From contig NZ_JBQCKK010000001.1 in NCBI RefSeq assembly GCF_051967035.1, positions 434,001 to 498,000 of the forward strand: 64,000 nt of DNA. The letters run 5' to 3'. The translations under genes and the position numbers were made by a program. The stretch is from Brevibacillus sp051967035 (GTDB lineage: Bacteria > Bacillota > Bacilli > Brevibacillales > Brevibacillaceae). How positions within the stretch are numbered: the stretch's first letter is position 1; the number at the start of each line of letters is the position of its first letter. Below are positions 17,305 to 26,076 of this stretch, one piece after another. The notes under the pieces were generated by a model, which saw only the letters and a list, made by a program, of their open reading frames with translations, had not been told where the DNA came from and did no database searches.

Positions 17305-18993
17305 ATGATACCAATAGGCTCAAGTAGTTTCTTGCTTTCCGTAACACTCATCATCGGCTGGATTCCAGTCAGCGTATTTTTGCTGCGCTATTATCCCGAG
17401 AACATTGATTTGTGGTCGTTCTTTTCCATGAATGTCCTGTATGCGCTGCTGCTGACGATCCCGTTCTACCGCATGTACAAGCAGGCGAGAGAAGGAGGAC
17501 CGCGTACACGGGAGCAGGAAGAATTGGCGCGATTGCGAAGAGAGCTGGAGGAGGCGAAGGAGCTGCTGGATGCCTTGTTGCAGCAGACTCCGGATGCCAT
17601 CTCGATTGTGGATAGACACGGAAAATTTACGCATGTGAACCAGGCCTCTGTGGAGCAGTTCGGCTACAGCATGTCTGAATTGCTGGGCAAGACCATTCCG
17701 TGCGTGCCAGACGAGCAGCGCGTGGAGATGGAGCGGTATCATGCGGAAGTTTTGCAGGGAAAGGCGATTGTCGGCTATGAAACCGTCCGCCGGCACCGGA
17801 ACGGCTCGCTCCTGCACGTATCGCTGTCGTACGCGCCTGTTTTGGACAAGCAGGGAAACGTAAAAGGAATCATCTGTTGTTCCCGCGATATTACCCGACA
17901 AAAACAGATGGAGCAGAAGCTGAAGGAGAGCCAGGAACATTTTCGCTTGATTACGGAAAACATGAGCGAAATGATCTACCTGGTAAAGCTGGACGGCAGC
18001 CTTGCCTACGTGTCCAATGCGCATGCGACGTTTTTGGGATATTCGAGCGAGCTCATGACCCGAATGGGCCCTGCCGTCATACATATGCTTATTCATCCGG
18101 AAGATCTGAAGCAGGTTACCGAGATTTTCAGACAGTGCTGGCGCAAGGAGGAGGAAGCGACGACTTTCTATCGGCTGAAGCACAGCGAGGGGCATTGGGT
18201 CCATGTGGAGTCCCGGTTCAAGCCTGTGCGCAACCATGACGGGGTGGTCGACAGCATGCTGGTCGTCTCGCGCGACGTGTCGGAAATCACGAAGACAAAG
18301 GAACTGCTGCGCCAATCGGACAAGCTGTCGGCGATCGGCCAGCTGGCAGCCGGCATTGCGCATGAGATACGGAACCCGCTGACATCGCTGCGCGGATTTA
18401 TCCAGCTGCTGGATGCTTCTGTAGAAGGCACGCACCGCAACTACTGCCAGATTATGCTTTCGGAGCTGGACCGGATCAATCTGATTGTCAGCGAGCTTTT
18501 GGTGCTGGCGAAGCCGCAAGCGGTGCGGTTTCAGCGCAAGGATTTGTCCGATTTGATCGGCAATGTTCTCTCGCTGTTGGAAAGTCAGGCCAATTTAAAA
18601 AACATCCAGATTCACGCTTCGATTGACCCGCAATTGCCGCTCATTTCTTGTGAGGAAAATCAGATCAAGCAAGTCCTGCTCAATATTTGCAAAAATGCGA
18701 TGGAAGCGCTCCCCGAGGGCGGAGAGATTCACGTCAGGGGTCAGCTGGTGAGCGCGGAGCACATCCAGATCAGCATTACGGACAATGGATGCGGAATCGA
18801 TCCCGAGCGAATTCCGCGGCTGGGCGAGCCTTTTTACACGACGAAGGAAAACGGAACGGGCCTCGGTCTCATGGTCAGCCAGCGAATTTTGGAGGATCAT
18901 GGCGGAAGCTTGCAGATTGAAAGCGAGCGGCAACAGGGAACGACCGTCCGTATTTTGCTGCCTGTAAGCGTGCAGCGTGCCACTCACGTCTGA
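17305..18993 (+). CDS. Orphan PAS-domain sensor histidine kinase (sporulation-kinase-like)
   Basis: A 562-residue membrane kinase. Two N-terminal membrane helices (about 6-25 and 35-57), a coiled coil, a PAS domain (about 93-205, QTPDAISIVDRHGKF), a second PAS (about 215-335), a HisKA domain with phospho-acceptor His in AAGIAHEIRNPLTSL, and a HATPase with ICKNAMEAL, DNGCGID and GTGLGL. The HisKA sequence resembles the KinA/KinE class that feeds the Spo0 phosphorelay. No response regulator is adjacent, which fits that role. The ATG at 17305 is five bases after GGAGG. Its 3' end overlaps the convergent membrane gene by ten bases. Confidence 0.9.
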   Translation: MIPIGSSSFLLSVTLIIGWIPVSVFLLRYYPENIDLWSFFSMNVLYALLLTIPFYRMYKQAREGGPRTREQEELARLRRELEEAKELLDALLQQTPDAISIVDRHGKFTHVNQASVEQFGYSMSELLGKTIPCVPDEQRVEMERYHAEVLQGKAIVGYETVRRHRNGSLLHVSLSYAPVLDKQGNVKGIICCSRDITRQKQMEQKLKESQEHFRLITENMSEMIYLVKLDGSLAYVSNAHATFLGYSSELMTRMGPAVIHMLIHPEDLKQVTEIFRQCWRKEEEATTFYRLKHSEGHWVHVESRFKPVRNHDGVVDSMLVVSRDVSEITKTKELLRQSDKLSAIGQLAAGIAHEIRNPLTSLRGFIQLLDASVEGTHRNYCQIMLSELDRINLIVSELLVLAKPQAVRFQRKDLSDLIGNVLSLLESQANLKNIQIHASIDPQLPLISCEENQIKQVLLNICKNAMEALPEGGEIHVRGQLVSAEHIQISITDNGCGIDPERIPRLGEPFYTTKENGTGLGLMVSQRILEDHGGSLQIESERQQGTTVRILLPVSVQRATHV

Positions 18994-20003
18994 CGCTTCC
19001 AGACAAAGCATGCGAGCAGCAGCAATCCGCAGTAGGTAGCCCCGCTTGCCACGACAGAAACGCTCCACGGCAGCGCCATCGCCAGGAAGGCGAACAGGCC
19101 GACTACCAGCAGCATGACCAGCAAGAGCGGTGCCATTTGCAACTGGTGGCGCTGGGTGACGGGGTGCGCGAGCGAATAGAGGAGCAAGGCCGACAAGACC
19201 CCGCCCTGGAGGAGCCCCAGGAGCGCGAAAACCAGGCCGCCAGCTGGCAGCAGTTGAACGGAAATCAGCTTCACCGGCCAGAGCGATGCGTGAATATCAT
19301 GCCAGTGGGAGAGCAGAACAGCTTGACCGAGGAGCCAAAAGAGAGAGACGACAGCCGTGCCGACGCCAAGCCCGAGCCGAAGCGAGAGAGGCTGGCTTGC
19401 TCGTCCGGCGATGGGCAAAAGCACGGCGAGCGTGAGCAAAAAGTGCAGAGCCAGGAAAAAAATGGCGTGCAAAAGCCAGTTTCCATTCATTTGATACCCG
19501 AAATCGGGAATGGGGACATGCGGCTGGCGCAAAAAAAGCAAGCCGAAAAACAACAGACCTGCTGCCAGGCAAGCCCCTGTCCCCGTGACGATCCATTTCC
19601 AGCGCTTGAACAGGAAAAAGATCGCGACGAGGAGAGACAATAAGAGAACCCAGACGGGAGACAGTCCTTCGATGAGAGGAGCGGACTGCTGTCCGAGCAT
19701 GACGCCCACATACCCCAGCAAGAACAGATGCGTGAGTGCCGACAGGCTGGAAGCGAACGCTTCGCCGAACAGACGCAGGGAAAGCTCATAGAGCGAGCTG
19801 ATTTGGTGGCGGTGACAAAAGCCCAACAGTTGAAAGCTGAGCCATCCGAGCCCAACACCAGCGAGTACGATGCCGATTGTGCCCCAGGAGCCAAAATAGG
19901 TAAAGAAACGGAGCCACTCATAACCGCCCAGATAGTGTCCTCCGAGTGCGGACCCCGCAAACAGAATGGCGATTTGCCAAGCGACTTTGTCCATAGGCAT
20001 CAT
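18984..20003 (-). CDS. Multipass membrane protein, YkvI-like (amino acid permease fold suspected)
   Basis: A 339-residue protein with about ten hydrophobic segments and no soluble domain. The first segment ILFAGSALGGHYLGGYEWLR and the glycine pattern recall YkvI/APC-type transporters of Bacillales; this family has no established substrate. Three closely spaced starts are possible (20003, 20000 and 19994); GGATG lies at the best distance for the last. It overlaps the histidine kinase gene tail-to-tail, so strong transcription of one would run through the other. Confidence 0.7.
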   Translation of the reverse strand: MMPMDKVAWQIAILFAGSALGGHYLGGYEWLRFFTYFGSWGTIGIVLAGVGLGWLSFQLLGFCHRHQISSLYELSLRLFGEAFASSLSALTHLFLLGYVGVMLGQQSAPLIEGLSPVWVLLLSLLVAIFFLFKRWKWIVTGTGACLAAGLLFFGLLFLRQPHVPIPDFGYQMNGNWLLHAIFFLALHFLLTLAVLLPIAGRASQPLSLRLGLGVGTAVVSLFWLLGQAVLLSHWHDIHASLWPVKLISVQLLPAGGLVFALLGLLQGGVLSALLLYSLAHPVTQRHQLQMAPLLLVMLLVVGLFAFLAMALPWSVSVVASGATYCGLLLLACFVWKRQT

Positions 20004-20069
20004 CCTTATTCCGAACTTGCTACATGTGTATGTCCCGGAAAGGCTTGTTCAGAACCGGGAATAGTAAAT

Positions 20070-20092
20070 ATACTTTTACATTTACAAAGTAT
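20070..20092. promoter_or_regulatory. Inverted repeat over the -35 region, candidate operator
   Basis: ATACTTT (20070-20076) and AAAGTAT (20086-20092) are perfect 7-base arms with a 9-base spacer. The spacer and right arm cover the -35 hexamer of the FMN reductase promoter. The form resembles operators of redox or quinone-sensing MarR/HxlR-type repressors of Bacillus azoreductase genes; the actual regulator is not in the window. Confidence 0.55.
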
Positions 20093-20109
20093 GGCAAGCG
20101 GAATATAAT
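20081..20109 (+). promoter_or_regulatory. Sigma-A promoter of the FMN reductase gene
   Basis: TTTACA (20081-20086) and a perfect TATAAT (20104-20109) with 17-base spacing, about 45 bases upstream of the start codon. Confidence 0.8.
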
Positions 20110-20153
20110 GAAGGACGTACTAGGAAAAGCGACCACATGAGGTGACTCGAGAA

Positions 20154-20717
20154 ATGAAAATTGTCGGAATCGCAGGAAGCATGAGCAAGAGCTCCACAAC
20201 GAAACAGGCGGTAGCGATTGTACTCGACGCGGCGAAGGCCGCAGGTGCTGATATTGAAATGATCCATCTGGCAGATTGGAATCTGCCGATGTACGACGCC
20301 CGGGAAGACGCGTCGACTTATCCGGAAGTGGTGCATCGCTTTGTGCAAAAAATTTCCGAAGCGGATGGCCTTGTCATTGGCTCGCCCGAGTATCACGGGA
20401 CACTGACCGGGGCATTGAAAAATGCGCTCGACTTTTTGGAGGCCCGCCATCTGCGCGACAAACAGGTCGCACTGGTTGGCGTCGCCGGAGGAAGCATGGG
20501 CGCTACCAACACCGTCAATACGCTACAGCTGATTATGCGCAATCTGCACGCTTGGCCGCTGCCAGCCAGTCCCAGTGTCCCGAGCGCGTACAACGCCTTC
20601 ACGCCGGAAGGCAAGCTGAAAGATGAACGCTTGCAGGCCCGGATGGAGACGCTCGGCCAGCAATTGGTCCAATTTGTCCAATTGATGAACCGACAAGCAG
20701 AAAAGCAACCACAATAG
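20154..20717 (+). CDS. NADPH-dependent FMN reductase / azoreductase-like flavoprotein
   Basis: A 187-residue flavodoxin-fold protein of the NADPH-dependent FMN reductase family, soluble and probably a homotetramer or dimer. The FMN phosphate loop is GIAGSMSKSSTTKQ at the N-terminus, SPEYHGTLTGALKNALDF is the second signature, and VAGGSMGATNT the third. It probably reduces quinones, azo compounds or FMN using NADPH. The ATG at 20154 has GAGGTGA eight bases upstream; the GTG at 20142 lies within that site. The promoter carries a palindrome, suggesting inducible expression. Confidence 0.88.
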   Translation: MKIVGIAGSMSKSSTTKQAVAIVLDAAKAAGADIEMIHLADWNLPMYDAREDASTYPEVVHRFVQKISEADGLVIGSPEYHGTLTGALKNALDFLEARHLRDKQVALVGVAGGSMGATNTVNTLQLIMRNLHAWPLPASPSVPSAYNAFTPEGKLKDERLQARMETLGQQLVQFVQLMNRQAEKQPQ

Positions 20718-20728
20718 ACAGGTTTCTC

Positions 20729-20758
20729 TTGCTAATCGTTCTCATGTAAAGGTATTAT
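20729..20758 (+). promoter_or_regulatory. Probable promoter of mntR
   Basis: TTGCTA (20729-20734) and TATTAT (20753-20758) with 18-base spacing, about 55 bases before the mntR start. Confidence 0.55.
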
Positions 20759-20813
20759 ATTTCTACGTGCCTTTTTTGGGCGGAAGAAATATGGTTTGAA
20801 ATGAGGGGTTCAC

Positions 20814-21242
20814 ATGCCGACGCCGAGTATGGAAGACTATTTGGAACGAATTTACAGCTTAATTGAAGAAAAGGGCTATGCTCGTGTCTCCGATATTGCT
20901 GAAGCGTTGGAAGTACATCCCTCTTCGGTCACGAAAATGGTTCAAAAGCTGGATAAAGACAAATATCTTGTGTACGAAAAATACCGTGGCCTCGTGTTGA
21001 CGCCCAAAGGGAAAAAGATCGGAAAGCGTCTGGTGGATCGTCACAGCCTGCTGGAAGAGTTTATGCGGGTCATTGGCGTTGATGAAGAGCATATTTACCA
21101 GGATGTCGAAGGAATCGAGCACCACTTGAGCTGGGAGTCGATTACTTGTCTGGAATATCTCGTTCAATACTTCCAGGCAGACCCGAACCGGATGGAGGAG
21201 CTCCGACGGATTCGGCTGGAAGATGAACAAAAAGAAGAATAG
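20814..21242 (+). CDS. mntR: Manganese-responsive transcriptional regulator MntR
   Basis: DtxR-family repressor that binds manganese and shuts off manganese uptake genes. The 142 residues equal the B. subtilis protein. All six metal ligands known from that protein are in place: Asp8, Glu11, His77, Glu99, Glu102 and His103. The winged helix occupies about residues 20-62 (VSDIAEALEVHPSSVTKMV). GAGGGG precedes the ATG. No MntR-regulated transporter lies nearby; the position next to yqhO matches B. subtilis. Confidence 0.96.
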   Translation: MPTPSMEDYLERIYSLIEEKGYARVSDIAEALEVHPSSVTKMVQKLDKDKYLVYEKYRGLVLTPKGKKIGKRLVDRHSLLEEFMRVIGVDEEHIYQDVEGIEHHLSWESITCLEYLVQYFQADPNRMEELRRIRLEDEQKEE

Positions 21243-21253
21243 GCATTTACGGT

Positions 21254-21285
21254 GCGCAAGCGAATCAGGCTTGCGCTTTTCTTTT
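21254..21285 (+). terminator. Terminator of mntR
   Basis: GCGCAAGC pairs perfectly with GCTTGCGC across a 7-base loop, followed by TTTTCTTTT. Confidence 0.85.
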
Positions 21286-21386
21286 GCCGCGAAAAAAACG
21301 CAGCGAAGTTCCGTTTTCTACTCCTAACGGATGAGCTGTCGCCCTATATTTGGTAGTAGAGCGGTTTTGGGAAGGGGGCGGCAGGG

Positions 21387-22316
21387 GTGAAAGCGGATGC
21401 GGTTTTTGAAGGCGGGGGCGTAAAAGGGATCGCTTTTATCGGCGCCCTGCGCGTCATGGAGGAAAACGGCTATACGTGGGAAAAGCTGGCCGGCACGTCG
21501 GCAGGCTCGATTGTAGCCGCTCTGCTCAGCGCAGGCTACACCAGCCAGGAGTTGAAACCGATTTTTGACGAGCTGGATTACCTTCACTTTCTGCATCGGG
21601 CGGGGATCGGCAGACTTCCGCTCATCGGACCGTTGCACGAGCTGCTGGTGCGGGAAGGGATTTTTCGTGCCGACCGGATCGAGCTGTTCATCGAAGATTT
21701 GCTGCGGCGAAAAGGAGTGCGGACCTTCGGCGATTTGCCGCCCGGCAAGCTGAAGATCGTCGCTTCCGATATCACGGCAGGCCAAATGGTCGTGCTGCCA
21801 GACGATCTTTCGCGCTATGGCATGGACCCGGATCGTTTCTCCATTGCCCGAGCGGTCCGCATGTCTTCCTCGATTCCGTTTTTCTTTCAGCCGGCCCAGC
21901 TGAAAAGCGGCAACGATACCCACTATATCGTCGATGGAGCGTTGCTCAGCAATTATCCGGTTTGGCTGTTTGACGTGCCGGGGGTCCCGCAGTGGCCGAC
22001 AATCGGGTTTCGGCTCTCGGACGATCAGGACAAACGGGAGCATAAGAAAATCACGGGCCTGTTTTCCTTCTCCCGCAGCCTGCTGGCCACGATGCTCGAT
22101 GCCCACGACAGGCTGTATGTCGACAAGGCACAGGCGGTCCGGACGGTCTTCATTCATACGCTTGGCGTGAGGACCACGCAATTTCAGCTGTCGAAGGACA
22201 TGCGCGAGCGGCTGTACGCATCGGGAGAAGCGGCAGCCCGGCAGTTTTTGCAGCGCTGGGATTTCGACGAATACGTCAAAGTCTTTCGAAATACAGCTCC
22301 TAAATATTTGGTGTAG
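21387..22316 (+). CDS. yqhO: Patatin-like phospholipase (YqhO-type)
   Basis: A 309-residue patatin-family serine lipid hydrolase. The oxyanion loop FEGGGVKGIAFIGAL is at the N-terminus, the nucleophile elbow is GTSAGS, and the dyad Asp is in VDGALLSNYP, so the enzyme looks active. It has no signal peptide or obvious membrane helix and probably acts on the inner membrane leaflet. The start is GTG at 21387 behind GAAGGGGG. It follows mntR as in B. subtilis; a role there is not established. Confidence 0.9.
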   Translation: MKADAVFEGGGVKGIAFIGALRVMEENGYTWEKLAGTSAGSIVAALLSAGYTSQELKPIFDELDYLHFLHRAGIGRLPLIGPLHELLVREGIFRADRIELFIEDLLRRKGVRTFGDLPPGKLKIVASDITAGQMVVLPDDLSRYGMDPDRFSIARAVRMSSSIPFFFQPAQLKSGNDTHYIVDGALLSNYPVWLFDVPGVPQWPTIGFRLSDDQDKREHKKITGLFSFSRSLLATMLDAHDRLYVDKAQAVRTVFIHTLGVRTTQFQLSKDMRERLYASGEAAARQFLQRWDFDEYVKVFRNTAPKYLV

Positions 22317-22326
22317 CCATCGGGCA

Positions 22327-22363
22327 CAAAAAAACAGGTCGCCGCTAGTGGCTACCTGTTTTT
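22327..22363. terminator. Bidirectional terminator between yqhO and yqhP
   Basis: AAAACAGGT and ACCTGTTTTT flank an inner GCC/GGC helix between two convergent genes. The A-run and T-run allow use in both directions. Confidence 0.82.
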
Positions 22364-22367
22364 GCTG

Positions 22368-22721
22368 TCAGGGAGAAATGTTGTTCTGCGATTTTTCCTC
22401 CTGCTTTTCTTTCGCTTTTCCTTTTTGACCGTCGATTACGCGGAACGGATGATCTTTTCTTGAGGCCGTCGATTGCTTTTTGGGCGCTTGTCGCATCACC
22501 GGAGGTTTTGGTTTTGCCTTTTGTTGCTTCGGCTTTCCGGGTTCTGTCCGATTTTGAAAAAAGGAGCCCGTGCGCAAATAGTTGCGTACGATCAAAAACA
22601 GAGTCGCTGACAAACCGAGAATGATCAGCGTATTGATCGGATCGCGGATGAAGGTCAACAAAAATCCGTAAATGGCGAGCAGCACAATAATCAAAATCAC
22701 GGGTGGAATGCGACGTAACAT
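22368..22721 (-). CDS. yqhP: SA1362/YqhP-like small membrane protein
   Basis: A 117-residue protein with two hydrophobic helices near the N-terminus (IPPVILIIVLLAIYGFLLTF and INTLIILGLSATLFLIV) and a basic, Lys/Gln/Pro-rich cytoplasmic tail of about 60 residues ending in NNISP. The ATG at 22721 has GAGGTGAG at the right distance; a GTG eight bases further up lies inside that site. Position between yqhO and yqhQ identifies it with B. subtilis YqhP, of unknown function. Confidence 0.75.
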   Translation of the reverse strand: MLRRIPPVILIIVLLAIYGFLLTFIRDPINTLIILGLSATLFLIVRNYLRTGSFFQNRTEPGKPKQQKAKPKPPVMRQAPKKQSTASRKDHPFRVIDGQKGKAKEKQEEKSQNNISP

Positions 22722-22756
22722 TGGCCTCACCTCAATGGGAATAAGAATGCCTCACG

Positions 22757-23695
22757 TTATCCGGTCGTAGCCATTTTCCTCTGAACCTGTTGAAGGTCCA
22801 GCTCCCGCATCTTCTGGAAAGAGGCGATGGCTACTTCGACCTGACTGTCGTCTGGCTCGCGCGTCGTGATTTTTTGCAGCCAGAGACCCGGATAGCCAAG
22901 GTAGCGCAAAACAGGGGTGTCACGGAGCTTGTTTGTCCACTGCAAGACCTCGTAGGAGACTCCGATGACCAGCGGCAAGAGGACGATGCGCTGCACGACC
23001 CGCTCTGTCAGGGAGTCGTAGCTGAACAGGGAATAGATCACGACACCGACGAACACGGTAAAAATGAGAAAACTGCTCCCGCACCGATAATGCAGGGTGG
23101 AAAATTTTTGCACATTGGCTACTGTTAATTCTACCCCGGCTTCGAAGGCGTTAATCACCTTATGCTCCGCGCCGTGGTATTGAAAGAGCCGCTTGATCAG
23201 CGGGGCTTGCGCAATGGCGGTGATGTAGCCGAGCAGCAGAAGGATTTTGAAGCCGCCTTCTGCCAAGGTTTGGGGGACGCCATCCGGGACCCATTTTCCC
23301 AACAGAAAATCGGCCAGGAAAACGGGAACGAGCGTGAAGACGAATTTACCGAACAAGAAGGAGAGTACACCGACAAGGGCGACCCCCAGAATCATCGTCA
23401 GTTTCGAAGGGCCCTCGCTCACTTCTTCTCCGGCGTCCATGCTGTAGCGTTCAGAAGCGAAGTTCAGATGTTTGGCCCCGTTGGCGCTGGCTTCAATCAG
23501 TCCGACCAGGCCGCGGATAAACGGAATTTTTTTCAGGGGAGTAATCCATTTATATTCCGTGCGCGGGGCCTCGAAATACTCAATCTCGTGATTTTTTTTG
23601 CGAACAGCTGTTACAGTCACTGTTTTGCCGCCGAACATAACCCCTTCGATGACGGCTTGACCGCCATAGCTGGGTACCTTTTGCTGAGCCAACAC
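22757..23695 (-). CDS. yqhQ: DUF1385 membrane protein YqhQ
   Basis: A 312-residue protein with the DUF1385 signature YGGQAVIEGVMFGG at the N-terminus, several membrane segments and the conserved YHGAEHKVINAFE motif in the centre. The function is unknown; the paired His residues in the second motif suggest a metal site. Possible starts are GTG 23701 and GTG 23695; AAGGAAGG is spaced correctly only for 23695. It is transcribed divergently from yqhR. Confidence 0.88.
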   Translation of the reverse strand: MLAQQKVPSYGGQAVIEGVMFGGKTVTVTAVRKKNHEIEYFEAPRTEYKWITPLKKIPFIRGLVGLIEASANGAKHLNFASERYSMDAGEEVSEGPSKLTMILGVALVGVLSFLFGKFVFTLVPVFLADFLLGKWVPDGVPQTLAEGGFKILLLLGYITAIAQAPLIKRLFQYHGAEHKVINAFEAGVELTVANVQKFSTLHYRCGSSFLIFTVFVGVVIYSLFSYDSLTERVVQRIVLLPLVIGVSYEVLQWTNKLRDTPVLRYLGYPGLWLQKITTREPDDSQVEVAIASFQKMRELDLQQVQRKMATTG

Positions 23696-23828
23696 AATCA
23701 CCTTCCTTATTCTCCATTTTACCGGAAAGCGGGGCTTGAAGCTACAAGGAGTTCAGGCTTCGCCCAGAAATGGAAACAGGTAGTGAAAAACAGGGGAACC
23801 GCACATACTACGTGTGAGGTGATAGAAC

Positions 23829-24338
23829 ATGGTAGCAGGCAAAGCTGCACGAGGGCACAAGGAGCTGGGGGGCAAGCCGAAAGAGCGGAGCGCCGAGGGG
23901 CGAAAACCGACGTCGGCGGCCAAAATTGTCGAGCTTGCTTTTTGGGGAACGATTCTGTGGGGGATCGTTCGCGTGCTCGCTCACTTTCTGAATCTGACAC
24001 CGTACGGGCTGGGAGCGTTTGCCCGGCCGCTGCTTACCGGGTATGAGGAGGACAGTCTGACAGGCGTAGCGCTCGGGGCGATTGTGCTGTTTGTGGAAAC
24101 CGTCCTGGCCAGCTTCTTGTTTTCCCTCTTGTTCGGGCACATGCGCGTGTGGTGGTCCGGGCTTCTCTACGGCGCGATCTTGCTTGCGATGGCAGGATTC
24201 TTTTTTCGCATAGGGAATTGGGAGATGGGAACCTTGAGCACGGAGGGAGCCTGGTACTTGTCGTACGGGTTGTTCATCGGCATGACCCTCGTCCTGGAGC
24301 AGTCGCACGAGGAACAGTGGGACGGAGCAAAGCACTAG
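23829..24338 (+). CDS. yqhR: YqhR family membrane protein
   Basis: A 169-residue protein with a Lys/Gly/Arg-rich N-terminus of about 30 residues and four predicted membrane helices (beginning at KIVELAFWGTILWGIVRVL). The length and the FFRIGNWEMG motif fit YqhR, which precedes aroQ (yqhS) in B. subtilis as here. GAGGTGAT precedes the ATG. No function is known. Confidence 0.85.
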   Translation: MVAGKAARGHKELGGKPKERSAEGRKPTSAAKIVELAFWGTILWGIVRVLAHFLNLTPYGLGAFARPLLTGYEEDSLTGVALGAIVLFVETVLASFLFSLLFGHMRVWWSGLLYGAILLAMAGFFFRIGNWEMGTLSTEGAWYLSYGLFIGMTLVLEQSHEEQWDGAKH

Positions 24339-24488
24339 GGGATCGGCTCGTCCCCGCTCTTTGTTCCGTTTGGAAGATTCGCAATGTTGGCCGATTTTTG
24401 CATCCTACTGTTGTGCAGGGAATGGCTTGTGGTAAAATATTTTATTAGGGAAAAAACGTTTTGCGAAAACAAAGGGGGAGGGATGACG

Positions 24489-24929
24489 ATGACTTCCGTT
24501 CTGCTGTTGAACGGCCCCAATCTGAATTTGCTGGGAACGCGGGAGCCAGACGTCTACGGAAGAGAAACGCTGGAGGATCTGGTGGCAAAGCTGTCTTCCG
24601 TCATGGACGAGCTGGGCGGCAAGCTTGCGCATTGCCAGTCCAATCACGAAGGGGTCCTGATTGATGCGATTCACCAGGCCAGGGGCGTTCACGACGGGAT
24701 TTTGATTAACCCCGGAGCATTCACGCATTACAGCTACGCCATCCGCGATGCGCTCGCAGGTGTGGCGCTCCCGACAATCGAAGTACATATCTCCAACATT
24801 CACGCGCGCGAGGAATTCCGCCACCGTTCCGTCATCGCGCCTGTCACCATCGGGCAGGTAGTCGGGTTGGGCATGGACGGATATGAATGGGCGCTGCGGG
24901 CGCTCGTCCGCAAGATCGAACAAAAATAA
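24489..24929 (+). CDS. aroQ: Type II 3-dehydroquinate dehydratase
   Basis: Dehydrates 3-dehydroquinate to 3-dehydroshikimate by the type II trans mechanism. The 146 residues are typical of the dodecameric enzyme. NGPNLNLLGTREP contains the N-terminal active-site residues with the catalytic Tyr in DVYG, SNHEGVLIDAI, NPGAFTHYSYAI and HISNIHAREEFRHRS complete the site including the catalytic His and Arg. GGAGG abuts the ATG at 24483 and is six bases from the ATG at 24489, which is therefore the start. It is part of a yqhS-yqhT-efp run. Confidence 0.95.
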   Translation: MTSVLLLNGPNLNLLGTREPDVYGRETLEDLVAKLSSVMDELGGKLAHCQSNHEGVLIDAIHQARGVHDGILINPGAFTHYSYAIRDALAGVALPTIEVHISNIHAREEFRHRSVIAPVTIGQVVGLGMDGYEWALRALVRKIEQK

Positions 24930-24963
24930 CGGCTTCGCAAAGACGAAAGGGGAACGGGTTTTT

Positions 24964-26034
24964 ATGAAACAACGTTTGGACAAATTGCGTGAAGCGCTTG
25001 CACAGGTCGAGGCGAATGCGTTCATTACAGAAAAGTCCGAAAACCGTTTTTATCTGAGCGGCTTTACCGGCTCTACCGGCTGGGCGATTGTCACCGAAAC
25101 AGAAGCTTTCCTGGTGACCGACTTCCGCTATGTGGAACAAGCGAAGGAGCAGGCGCCAGATTTTACGGTCGTCAACAACGAGCGCAAAGCGGTCGAAGCG
25201 ATTGCCAAGCTGCTGCGGGAAAAAGGCGTCAAGCGTCTGGCGTTCGAAAGCAGCATTTCCTTCGGCACGTACCAGGAGTGGAGCAAAGGCTTTGACGGCG
25301 TAGAGCTTGTCCCAACCAGCGGTCTTTTGGAAAAAATCCGCATGTTCAAGGACGAGTCGGAAATGGTCATCATCCGCGAAGCGGTGAGAATTGCCGAAGC
25401 GGCTTTTGCGCATATTCAGGGCTATATCCGCCCAGGCGTGCGCGAGGTGGACGTTGCGCTGGAATTGGAATATTTCATGCGCAAGCAAGGCGCGACAGGC
25501 TCTGCCTTCGACATGATCGTGGCGTCCGGCGTGCGCGGTGCGCTGCCGCACGGACGGGCCAGCGAAAAAGTGATCGAAGCAGGCGAAATGGTGACGCTCG
25601 ATTTCGGCGCTGCCTACAAAGGATACAACTCCGATATCACCCGCACACTCGCTGTCGGGGAGCCGAGCGCGAAAATGAAGGAGATTTACGACATCGTGTT
25701 GCGTGCGCAGCTGGCAGGTCTGGAAGCGTTGAAGCCAGGGGTGACGGCGCAAGCAGCGGATGCGGCAACAAGAGAGATCATCACGGCGGCTGGCTACGGC
25801 GAAGCGTACGGCCACAGCGCGGGCCACGGCCTCGGGATCGAGGTGCATGAGCTGCCGGGCTTGTCTTCCGCAAGCACATACGTTCTGGAGCCAGGCATGC
25901 TCGTGACAATGGAGCCGGGCATTTACATTGCCGGGCTCGGCGGAGTACGCATCGAGGACGACGTGCTGATTACAGCAGACGGACACGAAAACCTCAACAA
26001 GTCTACGAAAGAGTTGCTCATTTTGCCCGTGTAA
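24964..26034 (+). CDS. yqhT: M24 family Xaa-Pro peptidase
   Basis: A 356-residue cytosolic metallopeptidase of the creatinase/prolidase fold that cleaves Xaa-Pro bonds. An N-terminal creatinase domain (1-125) precedes the pita-bread domain. Metal ligands are visible as Asp in LDFGAAYKGYNSD (two), His in GHSAGHGLG, Glu in TMEPGIY and Glu in RIEDDV. The ATG at 24964 has AAAGGGGAA upstream; the longer frame runs into aroQ. It is directly upstream of efp, a common arrangement in Firmicutes and interesting because EF-P aids synthesis of proline-rich peptides. Confidence 0.94.
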   Translation: MKQRLDKLREALAQVEANAFITEKSENRFYLSGFTGSTGWAIVTETEAFLVTDFRYVEQAKEQAPDFTVVNNERKAVEAIAKLLREKGVKRLAFESSISFGTYQEWSKGFDGVELVPTSGLLEKIRMFKDESEMVIIREAVRIAEAAFAHIQGYIRPGVREVDVALELEYFMRKQGATGSAFDMIVASGVRGALPHGRASEKVIEAGEMVTLDFGAAYKGYNSDITRTLAVGEPSAKMKEIYDIVLRAQLAGLEALKPGVTAQAADAATREIITAAGYGEAYGHSAGHGLGIEVHELPGLSSASTYVLEPGMLVTMEPGIYIAGLGGVRIEDDVLITADGHENLNKSTKELLILPV

Positions 26035-26076
26035 TTTATACTATTCTACGTTATTGATTCATTTGGGAGGACAATG

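Noticed and set aside
24405..25986. Long minus-strand frames over aroQ and yqhT
   Set aside because: Antisense to two enzymes with clear active-site motifs.
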